Positions 27,486-35,276 of a DNA stretch of 64,000 nucleotides are shown here, piece after piece. Positions within the stretch are counted from its first letter, which is position 1; every line of letters begins with the position of its first letter. This DNA is from Candidatus Kuenenia stuttgartensis (lineage in GTDB: Bacteria > Planctomycetota > Planctomycetia > Isosphaerales > Isosphaeraceae), in NCBI GenBank assembly GCA_945865635.1, contig CAMBEP010000013.1:1-64000 (forward strand). The letters are read 5' to 3'. Made by a program: the position numbers and the translations under genes. Below the pieces are notes generated by a model, which had not been told where the DNA came from, ran no database searches, and saw only the letters and a list, made by a program, of their open reading frames with translations.

Positions 27486-29378
27486 ATGGCCAGCACACCT
27501 TCGATCAATTCAGATTTTTCACCACCCAGGCTGATTCCCCGCCTGCGCACGATTCAGGAGACATCAGGATACCTGCCTCGGGCGAAACTGGAGTCGCTTT
27601 CAAGCGAACTTGGGATCCCGCTCCATAAAATTCATGAAATTGTCAGTTTCTTTCCACATTATCGGCTTGAGCCCGCCGCGCCGGTTCATATACGTGTCTG
27701 CCGCGATCTGGCGTGCGACCATGCTCGGGCTGCGGATGTGAAGACGCGACTTGAGGAACTGGCCCAAACGTTTGGTGCGGATCGTGTCCAGGTGGAATGG
27801 ACCAGTTGCCTGGGGTTGTGCGATCGGGCACCTGCCATTCAGGCCGAATTTGATTCGCCGGGCCAGCACTCCATGGCGATCGACGATCATGGCCAGCGGC
27901 TTGATGCGCTTACAATTCGCCTGAAAAAAACCATATCCAAGTTTTTTGAAAGTGGAGCGGGCTCTCTGAATCAAGCCACTACGGCAAGCCTGAACCGGCC
28001 AGGCTGGCGGCTTGATTATCGCCATGATGGGGATCTGGTTTATCCGGAATTTCATGCGGTGAGGGGTTTTGCAGAGCGATTACGTGATGCGGGCACACAG
28101 GCGGAAAGGTCGGCTGTGATGCAATGGCTTAACGATGAAATGAAGCGTGCCGACTTGAGAGGCATGGGCGGAGCCGGCGTGCCGACCTTTCGCAAGTGGC
28201 TCGACGTCAAATCCGCCAAGGGCAGCAAGCGATTTCTGATCTGTAATGGAGATGAAAGTGAGCCATTGACATTCAAGGACCGCGAACTGCTTTTGCAGAC
28301 ACCTGATATCGTGCTTGAAGGCATGATTTTCGGCGGTCTTTTTGCAGGCGCCACCAAGGGCTATGTTTATATTCGCCATGAATATCCAGCTCAGATTCAT
28401 GCGATGGAGCAAGCCATCAAGCGGGCCTATGAGGCGGGCGTGCTGGGCAAAAATATCCTGGGAACCGGACTCGACCTGGAAATTGAAGTTTTCATCAGCC
28501 CCGGTGGGTATGTCTGCGGCGAGCAGAGTGCTTTGATCGAAGCCATTGAGGAGAAGCGATCCGAGCCGCGGAACAAGCCTCCTCAAATTGAAACCAACGG
28601 TCTTTATGATTGTCCGACATTATTGAATAATGTGGAAACCTTTGCCTGGGTTCCCGCCATTGCCCATCATGGTGGGGCCTGGTATGCCGGAAGCGGCATT
28701 CAGGGCGGGCCTTGGTATGGGAGGCCGGGGCGGCGCAGTTCCGCCTCGAGGGGACTGCGATTTTTCTCGATTTGCGGCGATGTCAATTCGCCTGGTGTGT
28801 ATGAGGTCCCCAACGGCACCACTCTTGGAGAGCTCATCAAACTCAGTGGAGGGATGCTGGATCAGCTTCCCCTGTTTGCATTTGCGCCTTCAGGCCCATC
28901 GGGTGGATTCCTTCCGGCTCGGCTTGGCCGGGAGATGATCGCTCCGGAATTTCAGAGAGCGTTTCCAGCCGAACTCAGCGAGCTTGATGTGCTTGATTTG
29001 CCATTGGATCTGGATGAATTCCGAACCCTTGGACTGATGCTGGGCGCAGGCATGATGGTCTATGCGGATCGGCCTGAACGGAGACCTGACATGCTTGCAC
29101 AAGCCCTTTCCGCAACCCTTTTTTATCGCAGGGAATCGTGTGGCAAATGCGTTCCGTGTCGAATTGGATGCCAAAAACTTGTCCAGATTGGCGAAGCCCT
29201 GACTCTGAGCAGTCGGACAGACCCGACTGAGCTTGAGCATTTGGGACAGCTTGTTCAGGATCTCAGCGAAACTTTGGAACTGACATCGATTTGCGGGCTG
29301 GGAACATCTGCTTCCAAGCCTCTGGCTTCGTATCTGACCTATTTTCTGGAACCGAATGATCAGGGGAATGGCTCATGA
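27486..29378 (+). CDS. HoxF-like NADH dehydrogenase subunit (NuoE-NuoF fusion)
   Basis: This encodes 630 residues from ATG 27486; a GTG two codons earlier is also possible, but AGGCAGG is better spaced for the ATG. Residues about 10-150 form a thioredoxin-like [2Fe-2S] domain (VCRDLACDHA, then TSCLGLCDRAPA). Residues about 190-540 are NuoF-like, with GMGGAGVPTFRKW, CNGDESEPLTFKDRELL and GGYVCGEQSALIEAIE for NADH and FMN binding. An SLBB-like stretch (CGDVNSPGVYEVPNGTTLGE) follows, then a [4Fe-4S] site SCGKCVPCRIGC near residue 551. This is the layout of HoxF or FdsB diaphorase subunits. No hydrogenase or formate dehydrogenase genes are nearby. Its stop overlaps the next start (ATGA), so it forms a complex with, or at least is co-translated with, that protein. 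Confidence 0.93.
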   Translation: MASTPSINSDFSPPRLIPRLRTIQETSGYLPRAKLESLSSELGIPLHKIHEIVSFFPHYRLEPAAPVHIRVCRDLACDHARAADVKTRLEELAQTFGADRVQVEWTSCLGLCDRAPAIQAEFDSPGQHSMAIDDHGQRLDALTIRLKKTISKFFESGAGSLNQATTASLNRPGWRLDYRHDGDLVYPEFHAVRGFAERLRDAGTQAERSAVMQWLNDEMKRADLRGMGGAGVPTFRKWLDVKSAKGSKRFLICNGDESEPLTFKDRELLLQTPDIVLEGMIFGGLFAGATKGYVYIRHEYPAQIHAMEQAIKRAYEAGVLGKNILGTGLDLEIEVFISPGGYVCGEQSALIEAIEEKRSEPRNKPPQIETNGLYDCPTLLNNVETFAWVPAIAHHGGAWYAGSGIQGGPWYGRPGRRSSASRGLRFFSICGDVNSPGVYEVPNGTTLGELIKLSGGMLDQLPLFAFAPSGPSGGFLPARLGREMIAPEFQRAFPAELSELDVLDLPLDLDEFRTLGLMLGAGMMVYADRPERRPDMLAQALSATLFYRRESCGKCVPCRIGCQKLVQIGEALTLSSRTDPTELEHLGQLVQDLSETLELTSICGLGTSASKPLASYLTYFLEPNDQGNGS

Positions 29379-32044
29379 ATTCGGATCAAGCCGCAAAAAC
29401 TTCATCGTCCGGTTCAGGCGAGAAACTGTCGTTGCAAGCCCATCCATCAACAGATTTATTGGATGAAAACACCTGGCTTGAGGAGGATTTGTTTGCACGC
29501 GACAGCGATGGCCAGCTCCTGCGGATGGATCCAGCCACGCGTGATGAGCTTCAGACGCTTATCACAGTGCGTATCGATGGCCGCGAGGTGGAAGTGCCCA
29601 AGGCCGTGCCCAAAACGGATTCCATGGGCGATGTCCTGCGCGACGAAAATGGAATGATTATCCCCCGTGCCACAACAATTTATGACGCCGTCAGCCTGGC
29701 CTACAAAAATCAGTCTGGCGAGATCTCAGCCGTGGGGCAGAGCCGGGAAATTGCGATTTCCAGGCTGAGCCAGGAGCTATCGTTTACGCAGAGCAGTCAG
29801 GAGCTGTTTTCATCGTCGAATTTTGGGACTCAGATCTCTTCAAATCCGATACCGATTCTGTGCCACCGCGACCACCAGGAGCCGGTGGGTGTTTGTCGGG
29901 TTTGTGTGGTTCAGATTGCGAAGTTCAAGGCCAGGACCGGTCAGGTATCAGTCGAACGCAAGCTTTTGCCGTCCTGCCAGCACAGGGTTGAAGAGACCAT
30001 GGTGATCGACACCATGGCATCGCCCGACGAGAAGGCCAGAAATCGCATTAAAAAGTCGGTCAATACACTTGTAGAATTGATGCTTTCGGACCACCCAAGC
30101 CCATGCGAAAAAGAACGCAGGAATAAAGGCGACTGTGAACTTGAATCGCTTGGAAAACGCCTGAAGGTCGGGCCCAACCGATTCCGTCCGTCCGAGAAAT
30201 CGGCAGTGAAGTCGAAAATCGACCAATCCTCGCTGGTCATTTCCGTGGACCACAGCGCTTGCATTATGTGCGATCGCTGCATTCGTGGCTGCAATGAAGT
30301 GCGCGACAATCAAATTCTTGGCAGGGCTGGAAAAGGCTTTGATGCCACAATTGCATTTGATCTTGGCGACCCAATGGGCGAGAGCAATTGCATTGCATGC
30401 GGCGAATGCATGATTTCGTGCCCGACCGGCGCCCTGACATTTCGCACCAAGGTTGGGACTGAACTTGAAGGCGAGCCTGTGAATGTGGCAAAACTCTCCC
30501 GCCATAAAATTCGAGAAATCCGCAAGGCATTTTCCGGTGTATCAGGACCATTTCTGAGGTGGAATGAAGGTGCAATTGTTCGCCGAAGATTTGCAGATGG
30601 AGAGATGATTTGCAAGGAAGGCGAATTTGGTTCGACAGCCTTTTTGATTGAAGAAGGTGAAGTCGAGATTTTTCTAAAATCGCCTGTAAAGAGCCTCAAG
30701 AATCAGCCAGAAAAAGGCCTGTTGAACCGGATTCGAAAAACATTCCAATCCAATCTTTTTGCATCTGATGAAATGCAGGGCATGGGCCGAACGATTTTTG
30801 TGGATGCTCCGGAGAGTCTTGACCTGAGGAACCCGCGCGCACGGCTCAAGTCAGGCGACCTGTTTGGCGAAATGACATGCATGAACAACTATCCACGATC
30901 AGCCACAGTCAGGGCCGTGGGAAATGTGGTCGTTCTGGAAATGCTTCGCAATGTGCTTTATGTGCTTCAGCGAAGCCCGGAATTCCGCAAAAAGTTGCAA
31001 ACGGTTTACCGCGAGCGGGCGATTGATAATCATTTGCGAAATGTGCCATTGTTTGATTCTCTGAAAGCTCGCCCTGAGGCTTTTCAGGAATTTGTGGATA
31101 CCATGCGTGAGGAGGTGGTGCTGCGAAGGCTCATGCCGGGCGAAGTGATTTTCAAGCAAGGAGCACCGGCTGTTGACGGTCTTTACCTGATCCGTACAGG
31201 GTTTGTCAAAGTCAGCCAAACCCGGCCCGGCGGCGACGGCGAAGTGGTTTTGAATTATGTTGGGCAGGGTGGTTTTGTGGGAGAGATCGGCCTGCTGGCC
31301 GGTCTGCCCGAACTGAGCGATTTAGGCGTTTCACCTGTGAGAAATGCAACCTGCACCGCGCTGGATCACGTCGAACTGGTTCGTATCAGCTCGGAAGATT
31401 TTCGCGAGATGATCTCAAAATATCCCGAAATTCGTTCCTCATTGATTGAGGAAGCTAGAAAACGGCTTTTCGACAATAGTAAGATCCTGAAAGAACTCTC
31501 CTCGAAAACGCTCGACACTTTTCTGGAGCAAGGCCTACAGGAGGCGCAAAGCCTCTTGGTTTTAGATCTTACAAAATGCACGCGGTGTGATGAATGTACG
31601 AAGGCCTGTGCCGACACGCACGGCGGAGTGACCCGATTGATTCGCGAAGGGCTTAGATTCGACAATTTTCTGGTTGCAAGTTCGTGCCGGTCGTGTCTCG
31701 ATCCCTATTGCATTGTCGGATGCCCCGTGGGCTCGATCAGACGCCGGGACTCACGTGAAATCGTGATTGAAGACTGGTGTATCGGTTGCGGTCTGTGTTC
31801 GCAGAATTGCCCTTATGGCAATATCAACATGGTCGAAATTCCGACAGAAACGGGGACAGGCCGGAAAGCTCAGTCGCCGACATCAGCCAAGGCAACCACA
31901 TGCGACCTCTGCCAATCGCTTGGAGCAGGAACCGAACCATCCTGCGTCTATGCCTGCCCGCATGATGCCGCTCACCGGATGAGCGGAATCGACCTTCTCT
32001 CGATTGTAAAAAACAAATCGCGAATTGCAGAATTCACATTGTAA
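29375..32044 (+). CDS. NuoG-like Fe-S / dual cyclic-nucleotide-binding / poly-ferredoxin fusion
   Basis: This encodes 889 residues, with its ATG overlapping the upstream stop. Domains in order: NuoG/HoxU-type [2Fe-2S] site (CHRDHQEPVGVCRVC near 162, SCQHR); a His-Cys region HPSPCEKERRNKGDCEL that lacks one canonical cysteine; two [4Fe-4S] sites (CIMCDRCIRGC near 296, CIACGECMISCP near 339); cyclic-nucleotide domain 1 (about 392-545) with the phosphate-binding FGEMTCMNNYPRSAT; domain 2 (about 555-700) with VGEIGLL and PVRNAT; and a DmsB/HybA-like C-terminus (732-872) with four more [4Fe-4S] motifs. It probably takes electrons from the NuoE-NuoF partner. Binding of cAMP or cGMP in the middle could gate transfer between the two ferredoxin parts. 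Cytoplasmic; no signal seen. Confidence 0.92.
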   Translation: MNSDQAAKTSSSGSGEKLSLQAHPSTDLLDENTWLEEDLFARDSDGQLLRMDPATRDELQTLITVRIDGREVEVPKAVPKTDSMGDVLRDENGMIIPRATTIYDAVSLAYKNQSGEISAVGQSREIAISRLSQELSFTQSSQELFSSSNFGTQISSNPIPILCHRDHQEPVGVCRVCVVQIAKFKARTGQVSVERKLLPSCQHRVEETMVIDTMASPDEKARNRIKKSVNTLVELMLSDHPSPCEKERRNKGDCELESLGKRLKVGPNRFRPSEKSAVKSKIDQSSLVISVDHSACIMCDRCIRGCNEVRDNQILGRAGKGFDATIAFDLGDPMGESNCIACGECMISCPTGALTFRTKVGTELEGEPVNVAKLSRHKIREIRKAFSGVSGPFLRWNEGAIVRRRFADGEMICKEGEFGSTAFLIEEGEVEIFLKSPVKSLKNQPEKGLLNRIRKTFQSNLFASDEMQGMGRTIFVDAPESLDLRNPRARLKSGDLFGEMTCMNNYPRSATVRAVGNVVVLEMLRNVLYVLQRSPEFRKKLQTVYRERAIDNHLRNVPLFDSLKARPEAFQEFVDTMREEVVLRRLMPGEVIFKQGAPAVDGLYLIRTGFVKVSQTRPGGDGEVVLNYVGQGGFVGEIGLLAGLPELSDLGVSPVRNATCTALDHVELVRISSEDFREMISKYPEIRSSLIEEARKRLFDNSKILKELSSKTLDTFLEQGLQEAQSLLVLDLTKCTRCDECTKACADTHGGVTRLIREGLRFDNFLVASSCRSCLDPYCIVGCPVGSIRRRDSREIVIEDWCIGCGLCSQNCPYGNINMVEIPTETGTGRKAQSPTSAKATTCDLCQSLGAGTEPSCVYACPHDAAHRMSGIDLLSIVKNKSRIAEFTL

Positions 32045-32183
32045 TCAGCCATATAACCTTAAAAGAACGATTGCATTTGCAACCTTGTTACGAAAGAATT
32101 GTATTTCAAAGAGGTTTTGATTGCGAACATTTAGCTGCTCGGGAATCAGTATAAGATTTACCGGTTTTAATTCATAAAAAGGT

Positions 32184-32654
32184 CTATCTGGAACGCTTTC
32201 TTGGCTGAAGATTCCCTGAAATGGCTTTTTCACCGGTTCCTTTATCGGTCGCATAGGATCCTGTTGAACCTTGGGATTTTCGGCCATGACCAAATCCAAG
32301 CCAAGTGCTTCTGGGGAGCCATGAAGTGCCAGTGGAATCCCAGCCCCAGGTGCCTTCGTCAAGCGATGGGCCATGCCCTTGACCAAATGCCATTCCACCG
32401 CCAACCGGATAACCCTTGACCGACCCTGGTTTTGGCAATGCAGCTCTGGGCGAAATTTGGTCGGAATGACCAGCACGCTGCATGGTGTGTGGAATCTGCT
32501 GCAGCCTGCGTGGTTTATATGTGGTCCATTCATAAACCTTTTGAAAAAGTTTAGGGTGCAAGTTGACTTCCTCCTCAGAATTCGAAGTGGAGGTCAGCCC
32601 AAAAACGGCAACTAGGCAAGCCATTTTGCAAATCGATGAATTTGAGAATCGCAT
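32184..32654 (-). CDS. small secreted planctomycete protein of unknown function
   Basis: This encodes 156 residues from ATG 32654. The N-terminus (ICKMACLVAVFGLTSTSNS) is a signal peptide. The later part has a glycine/tryptophan/histidine pattern, DEGTWGWDSTG, WLGFGHGRKSQGSTGSYATD, which I associate with short exported planctomycete proteins of unknown role. An overlapping frame (32045-32533) is also open but lacks a signal and has less consistent composition in its first half. It lies 6 bases downstream of the GlcG-type gene on the same strand and is probably co-transcribed with it. No function is assigned. Confidence 0.6.
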   Translation of the reverse strand: MRFSNSSICKMACLVAVFGLTSTSNSEEEVNLHPKLFQKVYEWTTYKPRRLQQIPHTMQRAGHSDQISPRAALPKPGSVKGYPVGGGMAFGQGHGPSLDEGTWGWDSTGTSWLPRSTWLGFGHGRKSQGSTGSYATDKGTGEKAISGNLQPRKRSR

Positions 32655-32660
32655 TTAAGA

Positions 32661-34991
32661 TTATGTCCGTGGGATAGGATAATAGCGGGTTGGGATGCCG
32701 CGAAAAGCTGTATTTGAGCGTGTTGGTAAAGTAATATTCTGAGGGCCCTGAATTTTCTTGAGTGGATCAATCAGCGGCTGGCGATTGAATTTCATGTAAG
32801 GAATGCGCACTCCGCGCACGCTGAACTGATCTGCTCTTGGAGCCTGTTTGACCAGCGATTGATAGCCCACTGCGCCTGTATAAGTCACAACATCGTCTTG
32901 ATCCACTCCATCTCCACTAATCCCAAATCCGCCTGCCAAACGGGTTGTTCCAAGAGCTGGATTGGTCGAATAAAGTGGCTGCGAACCGGGAAAGAATATC
33001 ACTCCATTCTGATTTGCAATATCCGACTTGTCCTGAAAATTCTTGGACGGATAAAATGCCGCAACGGCCTGGACGTTGTCATAGGCCGATGCAGCCAGTG
33101 GTGCCCCCTGATTCTTGCCATTGCGTGCAGTGTTTGGGCTATTCAGGATAGAGAATGGTCCTGACTGATATGTATTGATCCCCTCAGGAAAAAACGGCAG
33201 GGCCAAATAACGAAACGATCTGTTTGTGAAACCAACCCCTTTGGGAATCCCTTTGATTTGATCAGAGGGTTGTATTTCATTAGGGTTGGCATAATATGCC
33301 ACGTTTCTGGCCTTGGCTACGGCGACATCAATAGAAAAAAATGTGGAGTCGGGCATTCGATAAATACCCAAAACATTGCCTTTATTGTCGCTTGCCGCAA
33401 TTGTCATTTTCGCAGTGCTGCTCAACGGGAGGCGAATGGCAGAACGCGTGATATTCGCCTGGGTAATGGAACGATCGACCAGATTGACGACATCAGAAGC
33501 CTTTAAATCGCCTGCACCTGCGGCGGCATCTACCGGCTTGGCCAACCAGCCTCCAGCAAGCGGCTGGCCTGCAAGAATGGTACCACCTTGCTTGTTTACG
33601 ATTGCATTATCGCCATTAATTGCACCCAGTGGGAGCCTTGCACCTTCATTCAATAAATTCTCGGTTCCCAATAAGCCTTGGCCGCCAAAAAGTGGCAGGG
33701 TAATTCCCACGAGATCGATTCGGCCTGAGGGGAGTCCGAATATTGACGACGAATTTGGCTTCTTTTCTGTTGTTCCAGGCAAGGCGGGAGCATCACCCAC
33801 AGGGCCCGCAGTGGCGAGATTTTCAGATGGGATTCCGCCGACCGCAACAAATGCAATATACTCTGCTTCAAGCGATCGGTCTGGCTTTTGAGGATCAAAA
33901 AATCCTGCGTCGTTTAAATACGAATTCTCCTCGGTAGCCATTCCAGTCTTTCCAGGAAAAAAGACCCCGATTCCGCCCACAATTGTGTTGTTCTTATAAA
34001 TGGGAATTCCGCCTGGCAGAGTTGCAATTCCACGCGACTGGGCGTCGGGAAAAGTTCCTGTCACTGAGCCCCAGGAATCGGGGGCATTGACATACAATTT
34101 GGCCTTGTTTGGGTCCATTGTCGTCGGAATTGGTTGCGGAGGATTCATTCGTCCATTGTCAACCAATCTGCCAATATCAATAAATTGACCATTCTGGTTT
34201 TTAAGCAAAGGAATTTGCGAATCGGGCACATTGAAGCGATTGGGCAATGCGATATCGTCGGCTGTGCCCCGTATGGAATCGGCTCCGGCATGAATGGTGC
34301 TGTCGCGATTTGTATATTCGATGGCAAAGAGGTCGACTTGCGGCGTGTAGGGGATGTTTGGTGGGAAGTGCCCCTTGGCACCAATGGGAGCCACAAAACC
34401 TGGCCCAAATAAAGGTGAATCTGAGGCTGTGCCGTCGGGAGTGGATTTGACAACCCGCTCTGTCATCGTCGTCTGACTGATGAACTGCACCGTTCTGCTT
34501 GTGAGTGGAGCCTGATTATTGCCAAAAAAGGCCCCAGTGCGGGCCTCGGCCACTGCTCCGTCAATTGCAAATGTTTTGATCGCATTATTGGAAGAGATTT
34601 CGCTGGAAAGGCCCGATTCCATGCGTACACCCAAAATGTTGCCCCCACGGTCAACAATTACGATAATGGCGTCCTGCGATGAGGATACGGCTGATGCGCG
34701 ATCTAGAATCGTTGCGACATCGGATACGCTCAGAGTCTGGTTGACAAGGTTTGCGGAAAGTTTTGTTAATTCTGTGTCAGAAAGTGTCAAATCCGTCGGG
34801 GCAGGATTAATAATCTGGCCTTTGGAAAGGCCCAAAGCCTGATCCCGCTTGACCGCTTGTGAATTGACCTGCTGCTGGCTGCTGCCAGATACGACCACTG
34901 GAGTGATCGAAGCAAGCAATTGCCTGGCCTCCAGGCTCTGAAGGCCTGATGTCAGGGGGAACAACGTTTTGTTTCGCGCACCTGAATTCAT
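32661..34991 (-). CDS. double GlcG/HbpS-like (DUF336) secreted protein with LEARQLLA motif
   Basis: This encodes 776 residues from ATG 34991. LEARQLLA near residue 20 is the planctomycete surface-export motif. Two heme/small-molecule-binding GlcG/HbpS-like domains are visible. The first has IVIVDRGGNILGVRMESG, IDGAVAEARTGAFFGNN and IYKNNTIVGGIGVFFPG. The second has NLVDRSITQAN, ASDNKGNVLGIYRMPDS, DVAVAKARNVAYY and LAGGFGISGDGVDQDD. The C-terminal region carries simple R/P-rich sequence. HbpS-type proteins bind heme or sense redox stress, which suits a neighbourhood full of cytochromes, but the ligand here is unknown. The promoter should lie in the divergent gap to 35277. Confidence 0.85.
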   Translation of the reverse strand: MNSGARNKTLFPLTSGLQSLEARQLLASITPVVVSGSSQQQVNSQAVKRDQALGLSKGQIINPAPTDLTLSDTELTKLSANLVNQTLSVSDVATILDRASAVSSSQDAIIVIVDRGGNILGVRMESGLSSEISSNNAIKTFAIDGAVAEARTGAFFGNNQAPLTSRTVQFISQTTMTERVVKSTPDGTASDSPLFGPGFVAPIGAKGHFPPNIPYTPQVDLFAIEYTNRDSTIHAGADSIRGTADDIALPNRFNVPDSQIPLLKNQNGQFIDIGRLVDNGRMNPPQPIPTTMDPNKAKLYVNAPDSWGSVTGTFPDAQSRGIATLPGGIPIYKNNTIVGGIGVFFPGKTGMATEENSYLNDAGFFDPQKPDRSLEAEYIAFVAVGGIPSENLATAGPVGDAPALPGTTEKKPNSSSIFGLPSGRIDLVGITLPLFGGQGLLGTENLLNEGARLPLGAINGDNAIVNKQGGTILAGQPLAGGWLAKPVDAAAGAGDLKASDVVNLVDRSITQANITRSAIRLPLSSTAKMTIAASDNKGNVLGIYRMPDSTFFSIDVAVAKARNVAYYANPNEIQPSDQIKGIPKGVGFTNRSFRYLALPFFPEGINTYQSGPFSILNSPNTARNGKNQGAPLAASAYDNVQAVAAFYPSKNFQDKSDIANQNGVIFFPGSQPLYSTNPALGTTRLAGGFGISGDGVDQDDVVTYTGAVGYQSLVKQAPRADQFSVRGVRIPYMKFNRQPLIDPLKKIQGPQNITLPTRSNTAFRGIPTRYYPIPRT

Positions 34992-35276
34992 CCACGGTTC
35001 CTTTAAAGTGACTCTGCAAACCCGATTCGCAACAATTCGTCCAACACAAGCTCAGCCCCCTCACCGCTCTCATCTTATCTATCGGTGTTAGTGACCTGAT
35101 CCTGCCAATTTATTTCGTATAATCGTGAGAATCCAACTAAACGGTATTCACCTAAAAAAGCTCCGGCTTTAAAATTCATTGGGTTTTGATCGCCAAAATC
35201 GTTACAGTCGTTACAAATTCTCAAGAACCGATTGGTTTATGACGATCCTCTTAGAGAAGGTAAAGTCATCTGACTC

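Noticed and set aside
32045-32533. 162-codon minus-strand frame overlapping the small secreted protein gene
   Set aside because: Lacks a signal peptide and competes with a frame that has one plus a recognisable planctomycete pattern; I could not exclude that its last part is coding.
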